From Phialocephala subalpina (taxonomy: Eukaryota; Ascomycota; Leotiomycetes; Helotiales; Mollisiaceae): a stretch of 64,000 nt of DNA. Shown one piece after another: positions 45,341 through 56,351 of this stretch (position 1 is the stretch's first letter; every line of letters starts with the position of its first letter). The notes under the pieces are model-generated. The model was not told the origin of the DNA. It did not search any database and was given only the letters and a program-made list of their open reading frames with translations. A program made the translations under genes and the position numbers. Location of the stretch: positions 1,006,430 through 1,070,429 of the forward strand of contig FJOG01000001.1 in assembly GCA_900073065.1 (NCBI GenBank), read 5' to 3'.

Positions 45341-46345
45341 TTACTCGATGTCAACCTTCTTGACCTCAGTCCACTCCTTCTCCACCTTGGGAACAGTGAC
45401 AACGAGAACACCATCCTCCAACTTGGCAGTAATGGCATCTGCATCAACCTCCTCCTTTTCCTCACCTCCTGGTGGAAGCTTGACACTGCGATCAAAGACG
45501 CCCACCTTTCTCTCACCCTGACTCATCGTCTTTAAGAACTCCTCGTCACCTTGTCTGTAGACAATGCCAGCGACGTTCAAGAGCCCCTTATCGGAATCAA
45601 AGTTGACACCAACATCTTCCTTCTTTGCACCTGGCAAAGCGATGTGAAGAATGTATGCAGTCTCCGTAGAGAAAACATCAACAGGCGGAACAAAGCTGTT
45701 CTCACCATCTTCAGGGACAAGCGTCTCACCCGAGCGCTGAGCAACACCAGCCTGCTCAGCATACTGACGGAGCCACTGAGCCCAAGGGTGCTGTCCAACT
45801 GGATGTTGGTTGAGTGCCTCGAAGAGACCACTCAAGTCAAACCCACCCATTCCTTCTGGACCACCGAATGGAGGAGGTGGTCCTCTGCGTCCATGATGTC
45901 CCCATCCTCCTCTATGTCCTCCTCGTCTGCCAAAGCCTCCTCGGCCCCCATGACGCTCGCGTCGTTCCTCGCGTCTTTCGTCTCCGCTTGGTCCTTCTCT
46001 TGCCTCACCTTCTGGACCGCTTGGAGATGTTGTTCGAGAGCGGGATCGCTCGTTCTCTGGATCGCGATCACGTCGATCGTGGTGGCGTCCTCGTCGACCT
46101 CCTCTGCCGCCATGCGGTCCTGGGCCTCCAAAACCGCCGCGAGGACCCCAGAAACCTGGCCCTCCCCATGGAAATGCTCCTGGAGGAGGTGGTGGTGGTG
46201 GTGGTGGATGGCTGCCTGGGGGGCCATGGTGAGGAGGTTGACCAAAGAAAGAGTGTCCTTCAGGATGGTCGACACCTGCTCCATTGTTATCGAATGCTCG
46301 TACGAAGTCCCAAAATGGGAATTGTTGATGATTGTTGTATGCCAT
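45341..46345 (-). CDS. small heat-shock protein (Hsp20/alpha-crystallin) with RG-rich insertion
   Basis: Intronless gene for a 334-aa ATP-independent chaperone. The alpha-crystallin domain occupies about residues 215-334: PPVDVFSTETAYILHIALPG, the core DRSVKLPPGG and the signature AKLEDGVLVVTVPKVEKEW are intact. The N-terminal ~60 residues start MAYNNHQQFPFWDFVRAF, then run into Pro and Gly tracts. About residues 65-165 are extremely Arg/Gly/His/Asp-rich (GGRGGRRGRHHDRRDRDPEN, HGGRGGFGRRGGHRGG), including RGG-like motifs. Typical fungal Hsp20 proteins are ~150-250 aa, so this is a long variant; RGG tracts often bind RNA or drive condensation, which is inference here. A TATATA box lies about 110 bases upstream; no clear heat-shock element was found. 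Confidence 0.92.
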   Translation of the reverse strand: MAYNNHQQFPFWDFVRAFDNNGAGVDHPEGHSFFGQPPHHGPPGSHPPPPPPPPPGAFPWGGPGFWGPRGGFGGPGPHGGRGGRRGRHHDRRDRDPENERSRSRTTSPSGPEGEAREGPSGDERREERRERHGGRGGFGRRGGHRGGWGHHGRRGPPPPFGGPEGMGGFDLSGLFEALNQHPVGQHPWAQWLRQYAEQAGVAQRSGETLVPEDGENSFVPPVDVFSTETAYILHIALPGAKKEDVGVNFDSDKGLLNVAGIVYRQGDEEFLKTMSQGERKVGVFDRSVKLPPGGEEKEEVDADAITAKLEDGVLVVTVPKVEKEWTEVKKVDIE

Positions 46346-46929
46346 GATTGTATGTGTATTGTTGTTTGTTGTTTGTTTCGAGAGTAGATTCTTCTTGTGA
46401 AAAGATGAAAAGTATGAGGAGGGAAAGACAAGATTGGGAGGGAGAGGTCAGGAGATATATAGCCAACCTAGAAGCATGAAACGCGTCAACAAGTTGCAAG
46501 GCAATAGTTCACAATACGCCAAGGGCAATTCAGACAACAGAGGTCTACGCAGTCATCGAACAGCTCCGAATGTGTTCGAATGCAAAAGCTCCAGCAATGC
46601 GAGCTCAATGGTTGGGTTTGGAGGTCGAGAGTAGCCGCGCGTCCCACATGTCAGTCAGTTTCCGCCACAATTCGAGGTGGGTGTGGCTGATCCCTACCAC
46701 TTGTCGTCGCAATCACATGGAGTTTCCCCTCTTTCTAGTGTTCGGTGACTCAGAAAGTGTCCAGTTCATGCGTTGATTCGGGACCGAGAGCTCTCGAACT
46801 CTATTTTATCTGCATGTTTGCCACCTTCTAACTATAGTGTTGCCTTAAGATTCAAAAAGTCTGAAGAGAGAGAAAGTCCGCCTCGGAAAATTGGAGAGAA
46901 AGTCGGGCTTTTAGTTCGGACCCGAGCCA
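46346..46929. other. HSP20 promoter region
   Basis: Minus-strand promoter with TATATA near 46454-46459. Nothing else supported before the gap. Confidence 0.45.
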
Positions 46930-47616
46930 TTACATAATCGCATAAGCGAGCNNNNNNNNNNNNNNNNNNNNNNNNNNNNNNNNNNNNNNNNNNNNNNNNN
47001 NNNNNNNNNNNNNNNNNNNNNNNNNNNNNNNNNNNNNNNNNNNNNNNNNNNNNNNNNNNNNNNNNNNNNNNNNNNNNNNNNNNNNNNNNNNNNNNNNNNN
47101 NNNNNNNNNNNNNNNNNNNNNNNNNNNNNNNNNNNNNNNNNNNNNNNNNNNNNNNNNNNNNNNNNNNNNNNNNNNNNNNNNNNNNNNNNNNNNNNNNNNN
47201 NNNNNNNNNNNNNNNNNNNNNNNNNNNNNNNNNNNNNNNNNNNNNNNNNNNNNNNNNNNNNNNNNNNNNNNNNNNNNNNNNNNNNNNNNNNNNNNNNNNN
47301 NNNNNNNNNNNNNNNNNNNNNNNNNNNNNNNNNNNNNNNNNNNNNNNNNNNNNNNNNNNNNNNNNNNNNNNNNNNNNNNNNNNNNNNNNNNNNNNNNNNN
47401 NNNNNNNNNNNNNNNNNNNNNNNNNNNNNNNNNNNNNNNNNNNNNNNNNNNNNNNNNNNNNNNNNNNNNNNNNNNNNNNNNNNNNNNNNNNNNNNNNNNN
47501 NNNNNNNNNNNNNNNNNNNNNNNNNNNNNNNNNNNNNNNNNNNNNNNNNNNNNNGCTGACTCCTCGGCAGACGTCTCATCCATTTTCTTGGACTTCGTCA
47601 GACCATTTTTTGACAT
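46930..47616 (-). CDS. possible gene largely hidden by assembly gap
   Basis: A minus-strand ATG at 47616 opens a hydrophilic N-terminus (MSKNGLTKSKKMDETSAEES) that runs straight into 603 N. On the far side the frames end within a few codons (one reads LAYAIM then stop at 46930). Content cannot be judged; the true gap length is unknown. Confidence 0.3.
   Translation of the reverse strand: MSKNGLTKSKKMDETSAEESXXXXXXXXXXXXXXXXXXXXXXXXXXXXXXXXXXXXXXXXXXXXXXXXXXXXXXXXXXXXXXXXXXXXXXXXXXXXXXXXXXXXXXXXXXXXXXXXXXXXXXXXXXXXXXXXXXXXXXXXXXXXXXXXXXXXXXXXXXXXXXXXXXXXXXXXXXXXXXXXXXXXXXXXXXXXXXXXXXXXXXXXXXXXXXXXXXXXXXXXXXLAYAIM
46952..47554. other. assembly gap (603 N)
   Basis: Run of N. Unlike the first gap, the flanks do not repeat each other. 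Confidence 0.95.
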
Positions 47617-48590
47617 CTAGAACACCATCAAGCATCCGCCATGCGAGAGACAGCTCCAAACTAAGAGCTGGGCATGAAGTGCGATTTGCAACAAAGAGGC
47701 GACCGGCTTCGACAATTCAGGCTCTGAGATATCTAGCTTCGTGTCACCTCGATCTGTTCAAGTGGACTTGTACACGTGGGTTCTGAAGGCGACAACTGGG
47801 CATCCATTCCTGCTATTTACCGCTCTCATTTTGGCTTTGCGACTTTAAGACTTCCCTTCTTATTAAAATTTGTCTTATAAAAGTATGATTTGGCCTGCAC
47901 AACTCCCGAGATCGTTGGTGTCGAGGAAGGGTCGCCCAGGATAAAGACGAGCTAGTGCACGTGACTCGAGCATTTTGCATCTTCCTCACATCTCTTCTTC
48001 GCCACAGCAATTGAAGAGGAGAGCGAATAATACTGCAGGCATGTTAAACTAAAGCACTGATTCATACGAATCTTACAATTATCTCACAAGGGAAATCCCG
48101 CGCGAGAATAACCTCCGTCAATGTCCTAAGCAAACGCATTTTACATTAGACTAATTCGCGGCGGTCGTGATTCAATCAGACCGTCCCGTGCCTGTCTCCA
48201 AGTTACAGCCAAATTCAGCCAAATTTGCTAGTCCGTATAGTTGCGAGGTATAAAATATTTTACTCGATCGCATGTTCATCCATCTTGCAGCATATTTTCC
48301 TGCCGACTCGCAGTTCCTTCCTACAACAACACCTACACACACACCATTTACCCATTCAACTATATTTCAGAAAGTTTGACAGAAACTATCCAACTTCACC
48401 AACTCTTTAACGTGCCTTTGGAGAGCTTGGGAGAACTCACAAACGTATCGTCTTGGTCACCCACAGTGGACTCATAACCTTTCTCGTCCAAGGACCCCAT
48501 TTTCAGACTTGTGGTAAGTTTCTGGGATTCCCCATTACACCATTATAAAATAGGAACTGAAGCTGACGAGAGTGAAGAAACCCGCGATTG
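47617..48590. other. no gene recognised
   Basis: Intergenic to the left of the GH55 relic. No signal peptide or upstream part of the GH55 enzyme could be found here. Confidence 0.45.
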
Positions 48591-48597
48591 CAGGTTT

Positions 48598-49505
48598 GCA
48601 GGTGAAAATGAAGTTGAAGGAAACCGATTTACCGTGAACATCTTCCCAGCTGGAACTTACAACATCACCTCGTCGATCACCGACTACTACTACACCCAGA
48701 TCATTGGCAGCCCCAACAATGTCCCCATTATCAAGGCAGACAAGAGTTTCGATGTCGCAAACACATTCGGGCTCCTGGATGGCGACAAGTACGGCGCCAA
48801 CGGGCTGGGCTTTACCTTTTACCGCCAAGTGAGAAACTTCATCTTTGATATGACCACCATTGCAGCGAACCTGGCTGCAACGGGTATCCATTGGCCTACT
48901 GCTCAGGCTACGAGCATCCAGAGCGTCGCCTTCAAGGTGAACGATGCGCCTGGAAGTTTGCATCGCGTTATTTTTGTGGAAGAGTGGTCGGGATGTTTCA
49001 TGGTTTCGCTGAATTTCTATGGAGTGGCTAGTGGACTCATTCTTGGGAACCAGCAGTTTTCCATGCAGAACCTCAATATCTACAATGCGCAGGCTTCTGC
49101 TATCCAGCAGCTCTGGATTTGGGATGGACATACAAGAGCGTCAGTATTTACAACTGCAGTGTTGGCCTCGACATGTCTGCCGTTACCTCTGGCAAGCAAG
49201 AGGTTGGCTCGGTCACCTTTATTGACAGCAGCATCACGAACACTCCCATCGGTATCCTGACTGCGCACTCTTCTACTTCGCAACCCGCAACAGGTGGAAG
49301 TCTGATCCTGGAGGACGTAGCGCTATCGAATGTCCCCATAGCCATTAAAGGCGCATCGGGAACAATCCTCACGGGAAGCACATGCACATCGACCATCCTA
49401 GCCTTCACCCAAGGACATCGATACTCGCCCACAGGACCTGTGTCAATTGACGCCAACAGCAGTCCCCTCAATCGCCCTGCAAACCTCATCCGCAACACCA
49501 AGTAA
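48598..49505 (+). pseudogene. GH55 exo-beta-1,3-glucanase relic, truncated at both ends
   Basis: Clear match to the first pectate-lyase-like beta-helix of GH55 exo-beta-1,3-glucanases (laminarinases). The segment IFPAGTYNITSSITDYYYTQ is followed by IGSPNNVPIIKA, GLLDGDKYGANGLGF, FYRQVRNFIFD, ATGIHWPTAQATSIQSV, FVEEWSGCFM and GNQQFSMQNL. Then, in the next frame, WTYKSVSIYNCSVGLDMSA, FIDSSITNTPIGILTAHSST and GGSLILEDVALSNVPIA. The frame change sits at ~49118-49124, where the family has Trp-Asp-Trp-Gly-Trp and this copy has Trp-Asp-Gly, as if 7 bases were lost. The usual N-terminus with its secretion signal is absent upstream, and the frame stops at 49503 where the linker and second beta-helix (about half the enzyme) should begin. 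Not functional as it stands. Confidence 0.82.
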
Positions 49506-50590
49506 TGAGCACACCAAGCCCCTGCACGAAACCCTCCCGCTGACCTTATTGGTGAGCGCCCGCACCAGCGGCGCCAAGGTGAAGGCAAGACCGACGACAC
49601 CGCCGCATAACCCCCCGCTTCTAACGAGAAACCCCCACCGCCCCCCCAAACGCAACAAGGATTTTCTCGATCCCAATCTACATCGCTTCCAGGCCTACTG
49701 TGCCATGTGAAAGTCGAATTAGCAATAAAGAGCATAACACCGGTTCCAGCGGCACCAACAATGCTCGCAATCGCACCGATTTCAACGATTGGCTACATGA
49801 CGCCATATGAAGTGCATGAGCTCCATATCCTACGCCAGATGGCACCGCGAGAACACGGAGATGAAGCATACAGACTTGCACTTGTTTCTGCAGTGTTGGT
49901 GTATGTGATAAATGCGTGGCGGGGAGTGGTGGCAGAGGTCCCGCGAAGCCCAGTCAGTTCACCGGCCTGCAGGACGCCTCAAGCTTCATGGATTTCAAGC
50001 CTCGAGCTTGACCGCCATCATAGAAATCTCGGCATCAACATATTGAGGTGGTTAAGCGGTGGCACGGGAGCTTCTGCAGCACTGGCAAATGCCGGAATGC
50101 AGCCTATAATACTTTCTGATTTGCTTTGCTTTCTGCGTGATCTAATCTGCATCGATTTGGTTGCTGTGGTTGTGACCGCAGCTGTTGCAATTCTCCATGC
50201 GAGCCTACGAGTACCGTCCGTGCGCATGTGCCATACCACAAGGCTGCCCTCTACAACTCTATTGCGTAGCCTCCTCCCTCCTCCGTCATTAAAATTCCAG
50301 CTCCAGTCAGTTCTTCAAGTGACAGCGATAGGACGACAAATATGACGGTCTTGCGCAAAATTTGGTACGAGAGCTCTGTAACCTTGAGTTACTATGAAGT
50401 CTGAGGATATCTTTGTACTCGGTGACGCTGTGAGTTATCTGCCGAGCCTCCTACGATTGCGGGCTGTGCCAGTGCCTTGCTGTACATGTACATGTACATG
50501 AGTGTCGCGCATGGAAACTCTCACCGACCGGTGAGGGCCTGCACGTGCAGGGGGCTCTTTCGCGCATGTCTCGCCCCTTCCCTACGGTAA
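49506..50590. other. probable gene remnants, unassigned
   Basis: Minus-strand frames carry membrane-like segments (VEIGAIASIVGAAGTGVMLF near 49725-49790 and GGVVGLAFTLAPLVRAL near 49560-49620) in different frames, suggesting a decayed membrane protein opposite the GH55 relic. A (GTACAT)3 tract lies at 50482-50499. Not assigned. Confidence 0.3.
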
Positions 50591-50791
50591 CATTAGGTCT
50601 ATATCTATACAAAAAAAATCGATAAATTTATCAATTTTAAGTCTATAAATTATAGACTTAAAGGATATAATAAATAGAGGACTACTCTATAAATTATAGA
50701 CTAAAAATCAATAAATACATGTAACAAATTGTGCATTCTATTAATCAAGTAATATATACTTATTGTCTATATTCTATAATGCCCTCTTCTA

Positions 50792-50858
50792 CTTAATCCT
50801 CCTATCTACCCAATCCTCCCATCTGCCCAATCCTTCTATTTGCCTAATCCTCTATCCA
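50792..50858 (+). repeat. 17-bp tandem repeat, four copies
   Basis: Units CTTAATCCTCCTATCTA, CCCAATCCTCCCATCTG, CCCAATCCTTCTATTTG and a partial CCTAATCCTCTATCCAC. They differ almost only by C/T changes. Confidence 0.8.
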
Positions 50859-50992
50859 CTCACCTTATTCTTTTTATCTATCAAGTATAATATTCGAATC
50901 GACTCGCTCGTTGATTTAAATTAGAGTTTTCAAGTCAAAGAACGAAAATCTGAATAGGAACGCGTACCTAATAGTAGAGTATAGAGCTGCAA

Positions 50993-51226
50993 AGAGTCTA
51001 GTCCAGAGTCCAGTCCAGAGAGTCCAGTCTAGAGAGTGCAGGCAGAGAGTGCAGGCAGAGAGTCTGGTCCAGAGAGTCCAGTCCAGCGAGTGCAAGCAGA
51101 GAGTGCAGTCCAGAGTGCAGTCGAGAGTGCAAGCAGAGAGTCTGGTCCAGAGAGTCCAGTCCAGCGAGTGCAAGCAGAGAGTGCAGTCCAGAGTGCAGTC
51201 GAGAGTGCAATCGAGAGAGCACAATC
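50993..51226 (+). repeat. nested minisatellite, 78-bp higher-order unit
   Basis: Built from 8-14-bp words such as GAGAGTCCAGTCCA and AGAGAGTGCAGGC. The 78-bp stretch 51061-51138 is repeated almost perfectly at 51139-51216. Because 78 is a multiple of three, several frames stay open on both strands; these should not be taken as genes. Confidence 0.9.
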
Positions 51227-51724
51227 GAATGAAAATCTCTAAGGTAAAAAGCCAGAGTTTAAAAAGCACAGACTACGTAAACAAACCCCTTACTATATTG
51301 TTAGACGCGTTTAAATCCACTTAGTGCTGCGCTCGAGCACTCCTCCCCGGTCCCCCCTCTACCCGTCCACACTACCTACAAATCAGCTTAATTTATCGAC
51401 TCTTAATTTATACTTTAAATGAATTTCTATTTTATTGATAACTTATTAATAAGTATTAATAATAAGTCTATATTCTAAAAGCCTACGAAACCCGATTATA
51501 GATTTATTCTTATTATAATCGATTAATAGTCTATAGAAATCGCTGAAAGTATGTAGGTATAGACCCTTTGCCTTTGTAGGGCTTTTTATTACTTATCCCC
51601 ACTATGATCTTGAATTTCGTGCTGTACTTTCACTAACCTCTCAAGACTTCAACACATCTTGAGTAGTTCTCGGTCGGCTTTCCAAGCTGGAGCATCAAGT
51701 CGAGCACGCTGGTGATGATTGAAA

Positions 51725-54700
51725 ATGGACATACCACAGAGCGAAGAAGATGCACGGGCTCATATCGCCGAGATTAGAGCTTCTAAGGGCCAAGACAATG
51801 CAGAGAGCGATGTCGCCGATCTTGAGAACGCTCTCTTCATGTAAGACATGTAAATACAATCCTGCACACTGTAAAGTCACTGATCGCCATTCGCAGCCTG
51901 GCAGACCAGCTTTATCAGAAGTCTACGCATTTTCTCCTGGAGCTCATTCAGAATGCTGACGATAACAACTACAGATCCTCGAATCCTACGCTAAACATTA
52001 CTCTCTCAGGGCGTACACTGCGAATCGATTGTAATGAAATTGGCTTCACCAGGCGAAACACTGAGGCGATCTGTAAGGTTGGCCGAAGTACGAAAGCAGG
52101 CCTTGATAAATCAACGGAATACATCGGGGAGAAGGGCATTGGCTTCAAATCGGTCTTTAAAATCGCGGATTTCGTTTGGATCCATTCAGGGCACTACTCA
52201 TTCATGTTCGACAAAAATACGAAGTTAGGCATGATTACCCCAATTTGGACCGCATTTCCATGCCCACCAAAGGCTGGATACACGTCAATGTATCTGCAGC
52301 TGACAGACGATTGCAATGTACGCGAGCTCTTGAACGAAATCAAATCGCTGGATCCTAGGTTACTCATATTCCTCCGCAAATTACGAGAAGTAAACATCAC
52401 TTTTCATGAGGAGGCTTCCCTAACGTGGGAAACAAAGCTGACGTGCCAAAACGTCGGAACAACAAACGGCGAGGAATTGGTCAAGCTTCACCAAGATGAA
52501 GATTGTCGACTGTATAAGATCATCCGTCATTCTATCTTAGATCTTCCGCCGGAGCCAAAACGACCTAATTGCTATGAATCCCAGATATTCCTTGCTTTCC
52601 TTCTCGGCGAGTTCGAGGGAACGTCGATGGCGTCACAGAACGTGTATGCCTTCTTGCCCATACGTGATTATGGCTTCAAAGTTAGTAATCATATGATCGC
52701 GAAGAAATTCCTTGCTAAGCAGTCTAGTTCTTGATCCAAGCAGATTTTCTTCTGAGCGCAAGCCGTGAAGAAATCGACGCCTCTTCGCCGTGGAACCAGG
52801 TTTTACTTGAGAACACTCCCAAGGCTTTCCGCAAAGCCGTTGGCGACTTCAATTCTGGAGACCTCAGATATACCTGGATCAAATTTCTCCAGAAAAGATC
52901 ACCGTTTTCGGGTTTTTTCTCCTCACTCGAAGAATCAATCGTCCAAGCATTATCAGACTCGCCAATCTTAGAGTCTCAAAGCGGCGAGCTTATGGTCCCG
53001 TCGAAGTTAAGAACGGTCCCAGCCGCTGTGCTTGGAGACGATGAGCAGCCATTCGTCCCAACCGATCTTTCCGGATCTAAGTACATTTCACCTAAATATT
53101 CCCTTGAAAAACACAGAGCTGAGCTATCATTGCTTGGGGTGAAGGATGTTACCCGTGAAGAGTTTGTTGACGATCTGGAGATGTTCATAAAGTCTTCTCC
53201 TGAACGTTTTCAAAATATGCCTCAAATTTGGCACTCAAGGCTCTGCAAATTACTTTATCAATTTTCCGATGGCAATGCCACCGTGAAAGAGAAGGCTGTC
53301 GAGTTAGAGATCATTCCTCTCAGCGGCGGTAAATGGATATCATCCTCGAAGCAAGTCTTGTACTTCTCCGACGAGAAAAACAAGGACGTCCAAATCCCGA
53401 ACGGCATAGAAATGAAGGAGATCAACTTTGAAGCAGCGTCTGATCATTCAAGACGAAACCTTTACACGCTTTTAGGAGCTCGAGTGTGGACGAACGAAAA
53501 AGTTTGCCAAGCAATCATTTCGACGCATTCATCTTCTTCATTTCTCCCTATGCTACTCTCTCTCGAGGATTTGATCTCTCACGCTATGTTTTTGTTTCAT
53601 GCAAATTGGACAAGGATCAGTCCGGGGTGCCTGTGGCTATTGACTGAGTCCGGCGCTGTGAAGCCTAGTTTTGACGCATACATAGATTCCGATAAGACTG
53701 GCTCTGCTTCCACGCTTTTCGGACAAGACAGAAAGTTATTCTCGTTCATACACAGCGACTACAGCATGAAAGTTGCTCTTGACAGGCAGTCACAGCTGAG
53801 GGATTGGATGGTGGCCAATCTTGGTGTTGCAGAATTTCCCCGATTGGTGTCACAGCATGATTCGAACCCGCAGTTGATTGAGGATTTCGGTTTCTTCTTC
53901 AAAACTCGGATTACGTATCCGTGCTGTTACTTCTGAGGGACAACTGGGATCATTACGCAAAGTGGATCACGCAAGAAAAGAAATCTACTATGGAATGCAC
54001 GCGGCAGGTGAGACAAGCAATTGGTAACATGTCAGTATCTTGTAAAGGTGGCGGCTCTGCAAAGCTGAGAGAAACCATATTGCCAACGCCTAATACAGAC
54101 GCCACAAGCTTAGCTTCCATCTCATTTCTTGAAATTCCAGACCCGCAGCACCCTCAGTGGAAAAAGCTTAGCCATTTTGGCGTTGTCGTGACTGCAGGTA
54201 TCGGTCCGTTCATCAAGTATTTGGAGATCCTGAAAAATTCCGACAGTACTTTGGAGAAGACCTCCGAGCTTTACAAGCAGATATACACTCAATGCAACTT
54301 AGATCCATCACTTATACGGTAAGTCAAATTCTACTATGACCCATCGGAAACAACAGCGCTAAATTAACAAATCATAGGCAATGCAAAAGGTCCTTTGAAT
54401 CAGAGACACTGATATTTACACCAAAGTCTAAGGACTGGACCGGCCGAGAGTGGCTCAGTCTTCAAGGTTGTGTCTGGGAAGGACCGACCTGTCTAAGGAA
54501 GGTGGCCTGTCTTTCGAAATTCTACCCTGAGCATTATTCTTTCTTTAGCTTAATGCTTGGTCTCAGGAAAGCGGATTGGACTACCCTAACAGATGAAGCT
54601 CGAATGATCAAAGCCAGTGACCCCCTCGACTACATCTCTGAAGTATTCGTGGCAATAAGCGAACATTTCCAGGCAGCAGTGAAACCAAGGTTTTCTGAAG

Positions 54701-56351
54701 CAAGAACGATAATTGCGGCTCTCACCAAATCGGCCATCTTTCCAGTCGACGAAGGAAAGTCTGGAAGCACATTCGACTATCTAAGCACTTCCCAAACGGA
54801 CACAACGTGGTATATTGCCGACAGACCACACTTGAAACACGTCTTCCAAGGTCATGTTCCGCTGCTCGCTCTCAACGAGGAAACATTAGGGAAAATTGAC
54901 CCCCTAATTAAAGCTCTCAGCTGGGACCGGAGGTTGCTTTCTCGCCTTGCTCGCGGAGTTCCAGATGTTGGCAGGGACGCCCAGCTAAATAATAAATATA
55001 CGAGGTCAATGTGCACTAGAGCTCGGTTCATTGCAAGGTGAGTAGAGTCGATCCATTCTTAGATGCCATGAGTCATCCTTATTCTCTTTCACCAGCTTCT
55101 TATAATCACACGATATAACAGACTGATGCCACCAATGCTTGCAAATAGAAAGGCCATCATCGAGCAGCTTTGCAATTCAAAGGTGTATACCGTGAAAAAA
55201 ATAACTCTTAAATGGACTGTCAAAGTCCGCGATAGAGGAGACGTTGAAGGTCGAGCTGATTCCGGGTGAGTCAAAATCACTGTGATGGGCAAGAGTTTGG
55301 AAGTATTCCTTCGCAAAAGCGATTCTGATATCTCACATCCACCTCTCGAGCTGCTCGAGGAATTGGCGGACTTCTGCCAATTGACAGAAGCCTCCCAAAT
55401 TGCCCTTCTCCACGCGGTCATGACTGAAACCTACTCTGGTGATATGGAGGCCATCTTCGACAGACGGGGCTTGCATAAAGACACACCTGAATTCAACACT
55501 TTGATGGACTCGAGGAAGCTCAACCCAAATTTTTAGTCAGGATCCGCAAGCAGACATCATGGAGACGCTGATTACTGGGAAGATCAGGAAGCAACGTTCG
55601 ATGCAGTTTCGACGTTCATGAATCGCTTTACCGCATTGAATCAGTGGGATAATGCCAAGGCTCGGCCATGGTCAACAACCAACACAGATTCAATACTACC
55701 TCACTTTTACAGGCTTGAGAATGTCGATCCCTACTCACTGCTGCCACAAACAAGCCGTTCTCTCTGGAGCGGAAGGTTACGACAAGCAGGTGCTTTTCTC
55801 GACGACCAAACTTCAATTAGTTTCATCCATGACTCGTCGGATTCTGGGAAGAAATCTCGCCTTCGGCCTCATCGACTCTTTCCAGCTCTTGTCACAATTA
55901 ATAGAGCTAGAGAGACTGTAGTCGAAATGCTGCCAGATTCGACAGTAGATGTTGCAAGAGATGTGATCCTAGCTGGCGAGGTCTATGTACGTTCCATATT
56001 CATAATATTGACTTGATGACAGAGTTTTAACAATCAAGACAGGTCTCTAAGCTGCTCGAAAGCGAGTTGCGCGAGGTGTACGACCCAGAAATCCACTGGA
56101 CGAGCTCACTTCGGCAGAAAACTGGACTGAGCCCATTCACAGGGAATGAGATTGAGGCGTCAACCTTCACGATTGCGGATCAGAATGGCTCCCTTGCCCT
56201 CAGTCATATGCTGGCGAGGAAGGTCCATTCTCACCGCATTGTGAACAAAAACCTTAGAGCTCCAGTGTACCACATCGAAGTTGTCACTACTGCAGGAGGC
56301 ATTACTAGCGTGATAAAAAAAAATCACGTTAATGTAATATTATTAGATTAA
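51725..56351 (+). pseudogene. NO VEIN/sacsin-like GHKL ATPase gene, inactivated
   Basis: Large gene related to plant NO VEIN and the sacsin-type histidine-kinase/HSP90-like ATPases. Exons 51725-51840, 51897-52680, 52728-54318, 54378-55037, 55122-55986 and 56043-~56313 splice in frame. The ATPase fold is near the N-terminus: ELIQNADDNN (Mg/ATP box) and GEKGIGFKSVFKIADFVWIH (glycine-rich lid). Middle landmarks include GFKFLIQADFLLSASREEID across intron 2. The C-terminus reaches VYHIEV, the start of the NOV_C/DUF3883 fold. Four lesions: one base missing from an A run at ~53909-53912; TGA at 55267-55269 (CGA expected); TAG at 55534-55536 (CAG expected); and a hAT insertion at ~56313 supplying a false end at 56351. 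The in-frame TGA could be misread as a GTGAGT donor, but a following 30-nt intron would be too short and the sequence beyond it (VKITVMGKSLEVFLRK) reads as coding. Such ATPases occur as paralogues in many filamentous fungi; role unknown. Confidence 0.85.

Larger units (their letters stand above)
50591..51690. other. AT-rich repeat island
   Basis: Strong shift to AT-rich sequence with short palindromes (for example around 50638-50660, TAAGTCTATAAATTATAGAC), the two tandem arrays listed below and a second AT-rich stretch 51370-51560. No open frame other than those forced by the repeats. Probably a degraded mobile element. Confidence 0.5.

Noticed and set aside
45551..46387. 278-codon plus-strand frame opposite HSP20
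   Set aside because: Antisense of the RG-rich region; the minus frame has an intact alpha-crystallin domain.
49707..50345. 212-codon plus-strand frame right of the GH55 relic
   Set aside because: Low-complexity hydrophobic composition without motif; the opposite strand carries similar fragments, so the region looks like decayed sequence.
50998..51324. Open frames of 68-117 codons on both strands in the 50.9-51.3 kb array
   Set aside because: They are forced by the 78-bp repeat, whose length is a multiple of three; sequence is repetitive in every frame and has no start or splice context.
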